Positions 37,882 through 47,636 of a stretch of DNA of 61,403 bases are shown one piece after another. The notes below the pieces were generated by a model that saw only the letters and a program-made list of their open reading frames with translations, made no database searches and had not been told where the DNA came from. The stretch's first letter is position 1. Every line of letters begins with the position of its first letter. The stretch lies in the NCBI GenBank assembly GCA_035601815.1, contig DATNNN010000160.1, positions 1 to 61,403 on the forward strand, written 5' to 3'. The DNA is from DATNNN01 sp035601815. Lineage in GTDB: Bacteria; Pseudomonadota; Alphaproteobacteria; Rhizobiales; Xanthobacteraceae. A program made the translations under genes and the position numbers.

Positions 37882-39045
37882 CTACTCCCGCTCCATGATG
37901 ACGGTGCCGCTGCCATGGCGCGTGGCGAGCGCGCCGCCGGTGCCGTGGGCGAGCACCAGATCGCAGTTCTTCACCTGCACCTTGGGATGCGCTTCGCCGC
38001 GCGCCTGGCGCACCGCCTCCAGGATCTTGGTCATGCCGCCGCGGTTGCCGGGATGATTGTTGCAGAGCCCGCCGCCGTCGGTGTTGAACGGCAGCTTGCC
38101 GACGCCGGAGATCAGGTTGCCGTCGGCGACGAAGCGGCCGCCCTGGCCTTTGGCGCAGAAGCCCACGTCCTCGATCTGCATCAGCACGGTGATGGTGAAG
38201 GAGTCGTAGAACGACGCGTACTTGATGTCGGCGTGCTTGACGCCGGCTTCGGCGAACGCGGCGGGACCGGACCACACACCGGCCGAATAGGTGATGTCGA
38301 TCTTGCCGCCGTTCTGGTGCTTCACCGCTTCGCCGGCGCCGCGCACCGTCACTAGCGGGCGCTTCAGGCTTTTCGCGATCTCCGGCCGCGTCACCACTAC
38401 GGCGCCGCCGCCGTCGCTGATGACGCAGCAGTCGAGCCGGTGCAGGGGGTCGGCCACCAGCGGGGAGTTCACCACCTGCTCCACGGTGACTACGTCGCGC
38501 AGCATGGCGTGCGGATTGTATTGGGCGTGGTGGGAGGCGGCGACCTTGATCCAGGCGAGCTGCTCGCTGGTGGTGCCGAACTCGTGCATGTGGCGCATGG
38601 CCACCATGCCGTAAAGATTGAGGATGGCGGCGCCGTAGGGCACCTCGAACGGCTTGTCGGGCATCGGGCCGAAGCTGCGGCCGAGGTGCGAACCGATGCC
38701 TTCGGCACGCGGCCGGCCGGCAAGCGTGATCAACGCCACGTCGCATTTTTCCGCGGCGATGGCCCGCGCAGCGTGGCCGAGATGAATGATGTAGGAGGAG
38801 CCGCCGGTGTCGGTGCCGTCCACGTAGCGGAGCTTCAAGCCCAGATAGTCGGCCATGGAGAGCGGGCCGATCCCCGGCGCGTCGCCGGCGCAGAAATAGG
38901 CGTCGACGTCCGATTTGGAGAGCCCGGCGTCCGCGAGCGCGCCCTTGGCAACCTCGGCGTGGAGCTGCGCCAGCGATTTGTCGTCGGCCTTGCGCGTCGG
39001 GTGCTCGTAGATGCCGGCGACGTAGGCCTTTCCCTTGAGGCTCAT
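37882..39045 (-). CDS. Thiolase-like (SCP-x/Ltp type) protein lacking the nucleophilic Cys
   Basis: 387 residues of the thiolase superfamily, with the DUF35 partner gene immediately downstream. At the place of the nucleophilic cysteine (ENACATGS in the other thiolase of this window) it reads VDGTDTGGSSYIIHLG, with no Cys. The histidine-containing loop GGGLCNNHPGNRGG and the terminal LAHGTGGALATRHGSG are kept. By comparison with Ltp2-type aldolases, a retro-aldol carbon-carbon cleavage of a 3-hydroxyacyl-CoA-like substrate is more likely than thiolysis. This is inference; substrate unknown. Confidence 0.82.
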   Translation of the reverse strand: MSLKGKAYVAGIYEHPTRKADDKSLAQLHAEVAKGALADAGLSKSDVDAYFCAGDAPGIGPLSMADYLGLKLRYVDGTDTGGSSYIIHLGHAARAIAAEKCDVALITLAGRPRAEGIGSHLGRSFGPMPDKPFEVPYGAAILNLYGMVAMRHMHEFGTTSEQLAWIKVAASHHAQYNPHAMLRDVVTVEQVVNSPLVADPLHRLDCCVISDGGGAVVVTRPEIAKSLKRPLVTVRGAGEAVKHQNGGKIDITYSAGVWSGPAAFAEAGVKHADIKYASFYDSFTITVLMQIEDVGFCAKGQGGRFVADGNLISGVGKLPFNTDGGGLCNNHPGNRGGMTKILEAVRQARGEAHPKVQVKNCDLVLAHGTGGALATRHGSGTVIMERE

Positions 39046-39123
39046 TTCGGTTCGACCCCTGACCTGTTAATTTCCTTATCCACGCGCGGCACAAACAGCG
39101 CAACCGTGACAGGAGGAAGCAGG

Positions 39124-39591
39124 ATGGGCGAAACGCTGGCGGTGCCCGCGCTCGAATATCTGGTCGCGATCAATGCCGACGTCGGCAAGGTCGTCTCCCT
39201 CGGGCCGGGTCCGCTCGGCGAGCGTCGCGTCGTCGATATTCTCGGGGGCCACTTCGAGGGCCCGCGGCTGCGCGGCAAGGTGCTCGGCGGCCAGGACTGG
39301 CAGATCGCGCGTAGCGACGGGGTGCTCGATATCGATGCCCGCTACACGATCGAAGCTGATAGCGGAGCCAAGGTTCGGGTGGTGAGCCAGGGCTACCGGC
39401 ACGGGCCGCCGGGGGTGATGGCGCGTCTCGCGCGCGGGGAGGACGTGGACCCCGCCGACTATTTCTTCCGTACCGTGATTCGCTTCGAGACCGGCGATGC
39501 CGGGCTCGCCTGGCTGAACAAGACGCTTGCGGTCGCTACCGCAGTGCGAAAAGCCCGGCGGGTGGAGATTCGCGCCTGGCGCCTGCTCTAG
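39124..39591 (+). CDS. DUF3237-family protein
   Basis: 155 residues, a β-barrel-like DUF3237 protein: GGHFEGPRLRGKVLGGQDWQIARSDG in the middle and YFFRTVIRFETGDAGLAWLNKTLAVA near the C-terminus. Function unknown; family members often sit beside acyl-CoA and aromatic catabolism genes. A strong ribosome-binding site (AGGAGGAAG) precedes its ATG. It is divergent from the thiolase-like/DUF35 pair, 78 bases apart. Confidence 0.85.
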   Translation: MGETLAVPALEYLVAINADVGKVVSLGPGPLGERRVVDILGGHFEGPRLRGKVLGGQDWQIARSDGVLDIDARYTIEADSGAKVRVVSQGYRHGPPGVMARLARGEDVDPADYFFRTVIRFETGDAGLAWLNKTLAVATAVRKARRVEIRAWRLL

Positions 39592-39702
39592 GCGCCCGTC
39601 TACGCTGCGACATCGGACTTGGTCATCGTGGCGGCGAATTAATTTGACGCCTTGGCCCAAAGACGATTCTTGTGGCCTGCCCGATGTCTCAGAGGTGAGC
39701 GA

Positions 39703-42093
39703 GTGTCGAAAAAGCGCGATCGGCCGACGGAAGACGCGGTCGAGGCGCGCGAGGAGCGCCTCGCCTGGCACCAGCGCGAGCCCAAGCATCTCGCGCTCGG
39801 CCTTGAGCGCATCGGCCTCATCGCGTTGCGCTACCGCTTCGCTACTGTGGTCGCGCTTGTTGTATTCACGATTCTCGCCGTTTTCGGAATCGAGCGCATC
39901 AAGGTCGACGATTCGCTGAGCCAACTCTTTCGCTCCAACTCCGTCGAGTTCAGGCAATACGAAGAAGTATCGCGGCGTTTCCCCTCCAGCGAGTTCGACG
40001 TTCTGGTCGTCATCGAAGGCAAGGAGCTGCTTGCCCGCAAATCGCTCGAGGCCATCCGCGAGCTCGTCACCGACCTGCAATTGATCGACGGCACGCGGGG
40101 CATCATCTCGCTGTTCTCGGCGCGTCAGCCCCCGGAGGCCGGGCAACTGCCGGCGCCGCTGTTCCCGGAAAAGCTTCCGGAAGGCGCCGAGTACCAGAAG
40201 CTGATCGAGCGGGTGCTGTCGAACGAGCTGATACGCGGCAAGCTGTTGTCGGAGGACGGCGAGCTCGCGCTGATCGTGCTCTCGCTCGACCCGTTGATGG
40301 TGGAAAGCAAGGGGCTGTCCACCACCGTCGACGAGGTGCGCAAGACCATGGTCGAGAACCTTGCCGGCACCAACCTCAGAGCCCAGCTCTCAGGCGTGCC
40401 CGTGATGCAGCTCGAGATTCGCAATGCGGTCGAGCGCGACCGGCTCATCTACAACGCGCTCGGCTTCATTGCTGGCTGCGTGGTGGCGATCCTGTTCTTC
40501 CGCCGCGTGTCGTTCATGATCATCGCGGCGGGGCCGCCGTTGATCGCGATCCTGCTCGCGCTCGGCACGCTCGGCTGGCTCGACTTCCGCCTCAACATGT
40601 TTCTCAACGTGATGACGCCGCTCATCATGGTGATCAGCTTCTCCGACTCGATGCAGCTCACGTTCTTCGCTCGCGACCGGCTGCTGCACGGCGACAGCAA
40701 GTTCGAGGCGATGCGCAAGGCGATCCTGGTGGTGGGGCCGGCGTGCGTGCTGACCCACGCCACCGCCGGTATCTCCTTCGTCGCGCTGCTGTTTTCCGAT
40801 TCCAACCTGATCCGCACCTTTGGCGAGGCGGGGCTGACCGCGACGATCATCGCCTTCGTCGCGGTGCTGATGCTGGTGCCGCTGTTCGGCGTGCTGTTCA
40901 TCCGCAAGGAGGATCAGTTCGCCGCCCAGGTGAAGGGCGCGGACCGGGCGGTGGACGCGTTGCGCCAGGTATGCGGATGGATCGCGGCGCGGATGGTGCG
41001 CCGGCCCGGGCTCAACAGCCTGATCAGCGTGCTCGTCGTCGCCGGCCTGGTCGCGCTCTACATGAACCTCGAGCCGCGCTATCGCCTCGCCGACCAGGTG
41101 CCCAACCGCGAGCAGGCGGTGGAAGCGAGCAGCCGTCTCGACGCCAAGCTCACCGGCGCCAATCCGGTCGATATCTTGATCGAATTCCCGGGCGGCGCCG
41201 ACCTCTATTCCGACGTGACGTTGAAAACCATCGCCGATGTGCACGCCATCCTCGAGAAGCAGGCGGGCGTCGGCAACGTGTGGTCGCTAGAAACGCTCCG
41301 CCGTTGGCTCGCCGAAAAGGCGGGAAAATCGGACGTCGCGAGCCTCAAGGAGTACGTTGATCTTCTGCCCGAGCATCTCACCCGCCGGTTCGTGTCGCCG
41401 GAGAGGAACGCGGTGGTCGTGTCGGGCCGCATTCCGGATATTGACGCGAGCGACCTCCTGCCGGTGATCGAACAGCTCGACAAAACGCTCGACACGGTGC
41501 GCAAGGCGCATTCCGGTTACAAGATCTCGGTCACCGGCCTGTCGGCGATTGCCGCGCGCAATAGCGCGAGCATGATCGGAAAATTGAACAAGGCGCTCAC
41601 GGTGGAGATCGTGTTCGTCGCCGCCTTCATCGGCCTCGCGTTCCGCTCGTTCTTCGTGATGGCGGTGAGCATCCTGCCGGGCGTCTTCCCGATCGTGGTT
41701 TCCGGCGCGGTGTTGTGGGCGATGGGGGAGGGGCTGCAGTTCGCGAGCGTCGTGGCGCTGACGGTGTCGTTCGGCCTCGCGCTGTCGGCGACGATCCACT
41801 ACCTCAACCGGCTGCGCCTCGAGTACAAGGAAGGCGAGGACCCGGCGCAGGGCGTGATCCGGCCGACGGTGCTGGTGGGGCCGGCGCTGATCCTGACGTC
41901 GCTCGTGCTTGCCTGCGGGCTCGCGGTGACGATCTTCTCCGACCTGCCGTCGCTGCGCCTGTTCGGCTGGCTCAGCGCGTTCGCCATGATCGCCGCGCTG
42001 ATCGGCGATCTGCTTATCCTGCCGGCGACGGTGATGTTCCTGCGCCAGATGATCCGGCGCGTGCGCAGCGCGCGCCTGCGCGCGGCGGAGTAG
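39703..42093 (+). CDS. MMPL/RND-family transporter
   Basis: 796 residues from GTG 39703, chosen because AGAGGTGAG (39691-39699) precedes it; a longer frame starts at TTG 39652 without a site. Twelve predicted membrane helices in two halves, each with a large periplasmic loop (after residue 60 and after 465). The MMPL/SSD pattern FLNVMTPLIMVISFSDSMQLTFF marks the first bundle. Such exporters carry lipids or hopanoids; no outer-membrane or adaptor gene is adjacent, as is normal for the family. Confidence 0.9.
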   Translation: MSKKRDRPTEDAVEAREERLAWHQREPKHLALGLERIGLIALRYRFATVVALVVFTILAVFGIERIKVDDSLSQLFRSNSVEFRQYEEVSRRFPSSEFDVLVVIEGKELLARKSLEAIRELVTDLQLIDGTRGIISLFSARQPPEAGQLPAPLFPEKLPEGAEYQKLIERVLSNELIRGKLLSEDGELALIVLSLDPLMVESKGLSTTVDEVRKTMVENLAGTNLRAQLSGVPVMQLEIRNAVERDRLIYNALGFIAGCVVAILFFRRVSFMIIAAGPPLIAILLALGTLGWLDFRLNMFLNVMTPLIMVISFSDSMQLTFFARDRLLHGDSKFEAMRKAILVVGPACVLTHATAGISFVALLFSDSNLIRTFGEAGLTATIIAFVAVLMLVPLFGVLFIRKEDQFAAQVKGADRAVDALRQVCGWIAARMVRRPGLNSLISVLVVAGLVALYMNLEPRYRLADQVPNREQAVEASSRLDAKLTGANPVDILIEFPGGADLYSDVTLKTIADVHAILEKQAGVGNVWSLETLRRWLAEKAGKSDVASLKEYVDLLPEHLTRRFVSPERNAVVVSGRIPDIDASDLLPVIEQLDKTLDTVRKAHSGYKISVTGLSAIAARNSASMIGKLNKALTVEIVFVAAFIGLAFRSFFVMAVSILPGVFPIVVSGAVLWAMGEGLQFASVVALTVSFGLALSATIHYLNRLRLEYKEGEDPAQGVIRPTVLVGPALILTSLVLACGLAVTIFSDLPSLRLFGWLSAFAMIAALIGDLLILPATVMFLRQMIRRVRSARLRAAE

Positions 42094-42099
42094 ACCCGA

Positions 42100-42603
42100 T
42101 TATCGCTTGGCGAGACTGATCGTGACCGACGAAACGTCGGTGCCGGTCGGTCGAATGGCCACCGATTGGGTATTGCCGCGGGTGCTGACGGTCAGGGTCG
42201 CGAGAAAACCGATGCCCTGGATGTTTGCCTGCAGATTGCCGCCGCTGGCGCGGCCGGACACGCTGCCGGTGGCGCCGCGGCTCAACTCGGTCCAGGTGCC
42301 GAAGACATTTCCGTTGTCATAGCCGACGCTGCTGGTCACGTCGAACTTGTAGCTGTCGCTGGCGCAGCGAAGATCCTGCTGCATGTTCATGCCCTGATTG
42401 GTGACGGTATAGCCGGCACGGCAGCGAATGCGTTCGCTCGCGCCGTTCGACATCGTGATCGTGCCGGCCCCGTGCCATGACCCGGCGAGGCCGGCGAAAG
42501 GCGCCTCGCGCTGCGCGAGCCCCGGGGAGGCGAACAGCAAGATGGCGACCGCGAGCGCCGCTGTCTTCGGCGCACGGACGGGCAAGTCTAGCGGAGATGA
42601 CAT
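42100..42603 (-). CDS. Conserved secreted protein of unknown function
   Basis: 167 residues from ATG 42603 (an upstream in-frame stretch lacks a signal). Signal peptide at about residues 1-30 ending SPGLAQ. The mature region is Gly/Ser/Thr-rich β-type sequence: GLAGSWHGAGTITMSNGASE, then YDNGNVFGTWTELSRGATG. This pattern occurs in many rhizobial hypothetical proteins; function unknown. Six bases from the convergent MMPL gene end. Confidence 0.78.
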   Translation of the reverse strand: MSSPLDLPVRAPKTAALAVAILLFASPGLAQREAPFAGLAGSWHGAGTITMSNGASERIRCRAGYTVTNQGMNMQQDLRCASDSYKFDVTSSVGYDNGNVFGTWTELSRGATGSVSGRASGGNLQANIQGIGFLATLTVSTRGNTQSVAIRPTGTDVSSVTISLAKR

Positions 42604-42803
42604 GTGTTGCGTTCCCCCGGCTTTTTGGCCACTGAAAGCTAGCGCGATTCGCGTGCGAAGGGCAGCGTACACATTTCGCGCACGACGATTTTTTGGGCGT
42701 CGGGTCATCCCCCGGATCAAGGCACTCGTACCGCGCCCCCACATACACTAGGCTTCCTCCGAGCCGGATGACCGGCATGGGACAAGGATCGCGGGAGTAG
42801 CCA

Positions 42804-44003
42804 ATGGCAAGCGTTCGTTCCGTTATATTGGGAATTGCGGCAGTAGCGGCTTCCGCGGCGGTGCCGGCGGGCGCGCCGGCCGCCGACCTCAAGATCGCGC
42901 TCATCGCCGGCAAGACCGGCGCGCTCGAGGCTTACGCCAAGCAGACCGAAACCGGCTTCATGCTCGGGTTGGAATATCTCACCAAGGGCACCATGAATTG
43001 GGAAGGGCGCAAGATCGTCGTCAGCGTCAAGGACGACCAGCTCAAGCCAGATCTCGCCCGCTCGCTCTTGGAGCAGGCCTACAATGACGAGAAGGTAGAC
43101 ATCGCCGTCGGCACCACGTCGTCGGCCGCCGCGCTCGCCATGCTGGCAATCGCCCAGGACTACAAGAAAGTGTTGCTGGTGGAGCCCGCCGTCGCCGACG
43201 CCATCACGGGCGAACGGTGGAACCGCTACATCTTCCGCACTGGCCGCAACTCGACCCAGGACGCCTTCGCTGCCGCGGCGGCGTTCCCAAAGACGGGCGA
43301 GGTGAATGTGGCGACGCTGGCGCAGGACTACGCCTTCGGCCGCGATGGCGTCGCGGCGCTGAAAGCGGCGCTCGCCGCCATCCGGCCGAACGTGAAGGTG
43401 GTGTCGGAGGAATACGCGCCGCAGAACACCACCGATTTCACCGCCTACGCGCAGCGGCTATTCGACGCGCTCAAGGACAAGTCGGGCAAGAAGGTGATCT
43501 CGATCATCTGGGCGGGGCCGCATCCGCTGCCGAAGATCGCGGCACTCGATCCCAAACGTTACGGCATCGAGATCGCACCGGGCGGCAACATCCTGCCGGT
43601 GATGCAGCTCTACAAGGAATATCCAGGCGTCGAGGGCGCCATCTACTACTACTGGAACTTCCCCAAGAACGAGATGAACCAGTGGCTGGTGGCCGAGCAC
43701 CAGAAGCGCTTCGGCACACCGCCCGACTTCTTCACCGCCGGCGGCTTCGCAGCGGCCGCCGCCGTGCTCGCCGCGGTCAAGGCCGCGGGCTCGACCGACA
43801 CCGAGGCGCTGATCAAGGCCATGGAGGGTCTCTCCTTCGACACGCCCAAGGGCAAGATGACCTTCCGCAAGGAGGATCATCAGGCGCTGCAGGAGATGTA
43901 TCACTTCAAGGTCAAGGCGAACGCCCAGGGCAACGATCTCCTCGATCTCGTCGCGGTGATCCCGCCCGCCGACATGCCGATTCCGGTCCGCGTCAAGCCG
44001 TGA
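42804..44003 (+). CDS. livK: LIV-type ABC transporter substrate-binding protein (cluster 1)
   Basis: 399 residues with a 26-residue signal peptide (ending GAPAA). Type I periplasmic fold (Leu/Ile/Val-binding family): DLKIALIAGKTGALEAYAKQTETGF, DDQLKPDLARSLLEQA, AQDYAFGRDG. Captures a branched-chain amino acid, amide or organic acid. First gene of cluster 1, followed after a hairpin by livG, livF, livH, livM. The 200 bases upstream contain no gene. Confidence 0.92.
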   Translation: MASVRSVILGIAAVAASAAVPAGAPAADLKIALIAGKTGALEAYAKQTETGFMLGLEYLTKGTMNWEGRKIVVSVKDDQLKPDLARSLLEQAYNDEKVDIAVGTTSSAAALAMLAIAQDYKKVLLVEPAVADAITGERWNRYIFRTGRNSTQDAFAAAAAFPKTGEVNVATLAQDYAFGRDGVAALKAALAAIRPNVKVVSEEYAPQNTTDFTAYAQRLFDALKDKSGKKVISIIWAGPHPLPKIAALDPKRYGIEIAPGGNILPVMQLYKEYPGVEGAIYYYWNFPKNEMNQWLVAEHQKRFGTPPDFFTAGGFAAAAAVLAAVKAAGSTDTEALIKAMEGLSFDTPKGKMTFRKEDHQALQEMYHFKVKANAQGNDLLDLVAVIPPADMPIPVRVKP

Positions 44004-44011
44004 GCCAACGG

Positions 44012-44036
44012 CGGCCGGGTGGAAATCGCCCGGCCG
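44012..44036 (+). promoter_or_regulatory. Intercistronic hairpin after the cluster 1 binding-protein gene
   Basis: Stem CGGCCGGG (44012-44019) with CCCGGCCG (44029-44036), nine-base loop, no T-run. It lies between the stop of the binding-protein gene and the livG start. Such hairpins usually protect the upstream message from 3' decay so that binding protein is made in excess over the membrane parts. Confidence 0.55.
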
Positions 44037-44052
44037 TCAGGCCCTCCGACGG

Positions 44053-44820
44053 ATGAGTCCCGCCCCCGTCCTCGAAACGCGCGATCTCACCATCCGCTTC
44101 GGCGGTCACGTGGCGGTGAACCGAGTTAGCTGCGCGTTCCGGCCGGGGAGCCTCACCGCCATCGTCGGACCGAACGGCGCCGGCAAGACCACGTACTTCA
44201 ATTTGATCTCAGGCCAGCTCGCGGCCAGCGCCGGCAGCGTTCTCGTCAAGGGCGAGGACGTGACGCGGCTCTCGGCTTCGGCGCGCACCCGGCGCGGCCT
44301 CGGGCGTGCGTTCCAGCTCACCAATCTCTTTCCCAATCTGACGGTGTTCGAGAACGTGCGGCTCGCGGTGCAGGCCCGCGCCCGCGCCGGCCTCGACCTC
44401 CTCACGCTATGGAACGACCGGCGCGATCTCATGGACGCCGCCGACGCAATTCTCGATCGCGTTCGCCTCGGGGACAAGCGCGAGGCCGCGGCGAGCGCGC
44501 TCTCTCACGGCGACCAACGCAAGCTCGAGGTGGCGTTATTGATCGCGCTCGAGCCCGACGTGTTCATGTTCGACGAGCCCACCGCTGGCATGTCGGTGGA
44601 CGAGGTGCCGACTATCCTCGAGATCATCGCGGAGCTGAAACGTGACGCCAGCAAGACGATCTTGTTGGTGGAGCACAAGATGGACGTGGTGCGCTCGCTC
44701 GCCGAGCGCATCATCGTGCTGCACAACGGCACGCTCGTCGCCGACGGCAAACCGGTGGAGGTGATGGCCTCCGACATCGTGCGCGAGGCCTATCTCGGCC
44801 AGGAGCTCGCCGATGCCTGA
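44053..44820 (+). CDS. livG: LIV-type ABC transporter ATPase LivG (cluster 1)
   Basis: 255 residues. Walker A GPNGAGKTT, Q-loop in AFQLTNLFPNL, signature LSHGDQRKLEVA, Walker B VFMFDEPTAGMS. Ends in the LivG-specific segment EVMASDIVREAYLG. Its last eight bases overlap the livF start. Confidence 0.93.
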   Translation: MSPAPVLETRDLTIRFGGHVAVNRVSCAFRPGSLTAIVGPNGAGKTTYFNLISGQLAASAGSVLVKGEDVTRLSASARTRRGLGRAFQLTNLFPNLTVFENVRLAVQARARAGLDLLTLWNDRRDLMDAADAILDRVRLGDKREAAASALSHGDQRKLEVALLIALEPDVFMFDEPTAGMSVDEVPTILEIIAELKRDASKTILLVEHKMDVVRSLAERIIVLHNGTLVADGKPVEVMASDIVREAYLGQELADA

Positions 44821-45538
44821 GCCCATGCTCGCGCTCGAAGGCGTGCACACCCACATCGGCCGTTACCACATCCTGCAGGGCGTCGATCTCGTGGTGCCGC
44901 GCGGCGGCTTCACGATCCTGTTGGGACGCAACGGCGTGGGAAAAACCACGACGCTGCGCACGATCATGGGGCTTTGGAAGACGTCGCAAGGGCACGTCCG
45001 GTTCGCCGGCGAAGATGTGACCACGCGGGCGACGCCCGATATCGCCAGCGCCGGCATCGCCTATGTGCCGGAAAATATGAGCATTTTTTCGGGTCTGACA
45101 GTGAAGGAGAACCTGTTGCTGGCGACGCGGAGCGGTGAGCTCGATCCTGGCCGGCTTGCCTGGATCTTCTCCCTCTTCCCGGCGCTCGAGCGCTTCTACA
45201 GCCTCGCCGGCGGCGCGCTCTCCGGCGGGCAGAAGCAGATGTTGTCCATTGCCCGCGCGCTAATCGAGCCGCGCGAGCTCCTGCTCGTCGACGAGCCGAC
45301 GAAGGGGCTTGCGCCCGCGATCGTCACCAACATGATCCGCGCCTTTCGCGAGGTGAAGAAGGCGGGCGCGACCGTGCTCCTGGTCGAACAGAATTTCCTC
45401 GCGGCGCGCGCGCTCGGCGACACGGTGGCGGTGATGGACGACGGCCGCGTCACCCATCGCGGGACGATGGCGGAGCTCGCCGCCGATCGCTTGCTGCAGC
45501 AGCGCCTGCTCGGGCTGCATCTGGACGTGCATCAATGA
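44813..45538 (+). CDS. livF: LIV-type ABC transporter ATPase LivF (cluster 1)
   Basis: 241 residues. Walker A GRNGVGKTT, signature LSGGQKQMLSIARAL, Walker B LLLVDEPTKGLAP. Ends in the short LivF-type tail (LLQQRLLGLHLDVHQ). Stop overlaps the livH ATG by four bases (ATGA), so the two genes are translationally coupled. Confidence 0.93.
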   Translation: MPEPMLALEGVHTHIGRYHILQGVDLVVPRGGFTILLGRNGVGKTTTLRTIMGLWKTSQGHVRFAGEDVTTRATPDIASAGIAYVPENMSIFSGLTVKENLLLATRSGELDPGRLAWIFSLFPALERFYSLAGGALSGGQKQMLSIARALIEPRELLLVDEPTKGLAPAIVTNMIRAFREVKKAGATVLLVEQNFLAARALGDTVAVMDDGRVTHRGTMAELAADRLLQQRLLGLHLDVHQ

Positions 45539-46560
45539 GCGACGCGACGATTCCCGTGAAAGAGGAGGCGGCGCTCGCCGTCGCCCGCATCGATTGGATT
45601 CCGATCGCGCTCACGGTCGGCATCGCGCTCGCGGCACTTCCGCTCGTCGGCAGCTTCCCGACCTGGGTGACGCTCACGGTGGCGGGGCTCGCCATGGGCA
45701 TGATGATCTTCATCATGGCGTCGGGACTGACCCTGGTGTTCGGATTGATGGACGTGATCAACTTCGGCCACGGCGTATTCATCTCGGTCGGCGCCTACGT
45801 GAGTCTCTTGGTGCTGTGGCCGCTCGCTGGCTGGGTAGCGGCGCCGTCGGTAGTACTCAACGTAAGCGTCCTGCTCCTTTGCATCCTGGTCGCGATGGCG
45901 ACGACGGGCCTGTTCGGCTGGGCGTTCGAGCGGGTGATCGTGCGCCCGGTCTATGGCCAGCACCTGAAGCAGATCCTTGTCACTATGGGCGGCCTCATCG
46001 TGGTCGAGCAGCTCATCCACGTATTCTGGGGCGCGAGCCCGATCACCATCGCCTTGCCGGAAACCTTTCGCGGCGCCTTCGCCTTCGGGCCGGACGTGGT
46101 GGTGGAGCGCTATCGCGTCATCGTGGTGGCGGTGGGGCTCGTGGTGCTTGCGGGGATGCTGCTGGTGCTCGGCCGCACCCGCATCGGGCTGCTCGTGCGC
46201 GCCGGGGTGGAGAATCCGGAGATGGTGGAGGCGCTCGGCTATCACATCCGCCGGCTGTTCATCGGCGTGTTCGTGATGGGCTCGGCGCTCGCCGGCCTCG
46301 GCGGGGTGATGTGGGGCTTCTACCAGCAAACGCTCACCGCCGGCATGGGCATGCAGGTGTTGGTGCTGATCTTCATCGTCGTCATCATCGGCGGGCTCGG
46401 CTCGATCGGCGGCTGCTTCATCGGGTCGCTCATCGTGGCGCTGGTCGCGAACTATGCCGCGTTCCTCGAGCCGAAGATCGCGCTCGTCTCCAACATCGCG
46501 CTCATGCTGATCGTGCTCCTGTGGCGGCCGCAGGGGCTTTATCCCGTGAACAAGCACTGA
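45535..46560 (+). CDS. livH: LIV-type ABC permease LivH (cluster 1)
   Basis: 341 residues, about nine hydrophobic helices. The LivH pattern is visible: SGLTLVFGLMDVINFGHGVFISVGAY, GWAFERVIVRPVYGQHL, VVIIGGLGSIGGCFIGSLI. One half of the inner-membrane channel; pairs with LivM. The N-terminus is about 45 residues longer than usual. Confidence 0.93.
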   Translation: MSDATIPVKEEAALAVARIDWIPIALTVGIALAALPLVGSFPTWVTLTVAGLAMGMMIFIMASGLTLVFGLMDVINFGHGVFISVGAYVSLLVLWPLAGWVAAPSVVLNVSVLLLCILVAMATTGLFGWAFERVIVRPVYGQHLKQILVTMGGLIVVEQLIHVFWGASPITIALPETFRGAFAFGPDVVVERYRVIVVAVGLVVLAGMLLVLGRTRIGLLVRAGVENPEMVEALGYHIRRLFIGVFVMGSALAGLGGVMWGFYQQTLTAGMGMQVLVLIFIVVIIGGLGSIGGCFIGSLIVALVANYAAFLEPKIALVSNIALMLIVLLWRPQGLYPVNKH

Positions 46561-46565
46561 CGCCG

Positions 46566-47636
46566 ATGCTCGCCCGTCTCCTCTCCCGGGATCTTCCGCG
46601 CTCCGGTGCGCTTTCGGCAGCGCTGCTCGTCATCCTAATCGGCCTTGCGTTCGCGCCGTTTCTGTTCGCCGGCGCACAGCCGCTGAACGTGGCGGCCAAG
46701 ATCTGCGTGTTCGTGCTCTTGGTCGCGGCCTACGATCTGCTACTTGGCTACACCGGCATCGTCTCCTTCGCCCACACCATGTTCTTCGGCATCGGCGGCT
46801 ATGGCGTCGCCATCGCGCTCGCCCGCTTCGACGCAGGCTGGGGCGCGCTGGCGCTCGGGATCGTCGCCGCCTGCGCCCTCGCGGGCGCGCTCGCTCTCGT
46901 CATCGGGCTCTTCTCGCTCCGGGTGCGCGCGATCTTCTTCGCCATGATCACGCTGGCGGTGGCGTCGGTGTTTGCGGTGCTCGCGTCGCAGCTCTCCGGC
47001 ATCACCGGCGGAGAGGACGGGCTGAACTACCGCGTGCCCGAGCTTCTGCGGCCGTCGTTCCGCCTGTTCGAGAACCCGGTCTTCGGCACCGTGGTGAACG
47101 GCCGGATCGTCACCTATTACGTCGTGTTCGCCGTGGCGCTCGCGGGCTTCCTGGTGCTGCTTCGCATCGTTAACTCGCTGTTCGGCCGCGTGCTCCAGGC
47201 GATCCGCGAGAATGACTTCCGCGCCGAGGCGCTGGGCTATCCGGTGGTGGTCTATCGGTCGATCGCGAGCGTCATCTCGGCGGTGGCGGCGGCGCTCGCC
47301 GGCATACTCTTGGCGCTGTGGCTGCGCTACACCGGGCCGGACACGACGCTCTCCTTCACCATAATGATCGACGTGCTGCTCATGGTGGTGATCGGCGGCA
47401 TGGGCACGCTCTATGGCGCGGTCATCGGCGCCACCTTAATGATCATGGCGGAGAACTATCTGCAGGTGCTCATGGGCCGCCTCAGCGAGGCCACGGCCGG
47501 GCTGCCACTGTTGCCCGCGCTGTTCTCGCCGGACCGCTGGCTGTTGTGGCTCGGCATTCTGTTCGTGCTGAGCGTCTATTTTTTCCCTGCAGGCATTGTT
47601 GGCCGGCTGCGCGCGGGCGCGGCGCGGAACTCGTAG
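46566..47636 (+). CDS. livM: LIV-type ABC permease LivM (cluster 1)
   Basis: 356 residues from the ATG at 46566, six bases after the livH stop. About nine helices; LivM motifs YDLLLGYTGIVSFAHTMFFGIGGYG and QAIRENDFRAEALGY (cytosolic coupling loop), then VVIGGMGTLYGAVIGA. The last 51 codons have a close relative at 55347-55502 (49 of 51 residues the same), the remnant of another livM gene. Confidence 0.93.
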   Translation: MLARLLSRDLPRSGALSAALLVILIGLAFAPFLFAGAQPLNVAAKICVFVLLVAAYDLLLGYTGIVSFAHTMFFGIGGYGVAIALARFDAGWGALALGIVAACALAGALALVIGLFSLRVRAIFFAMITLAVASVFAVLASQLSGITGGEDGLNYRVPELLRPSFRLFENPVFGTVVNGRIVTYYVVFAVALAGFLVLLRIVNSLFGRVLQAIRENDFRAEALGYPVVVYRSIASVISAVAAALAGILLALWLRYTGPDTTLSFTIMIDVLLMVVIGGMGTLYGAVIGATLMIMAENYLQVLMGRLSEATAGLPLLPALFSPDRWLLWLGILFVLSVYFFPAGIVGRLRAGAARNS

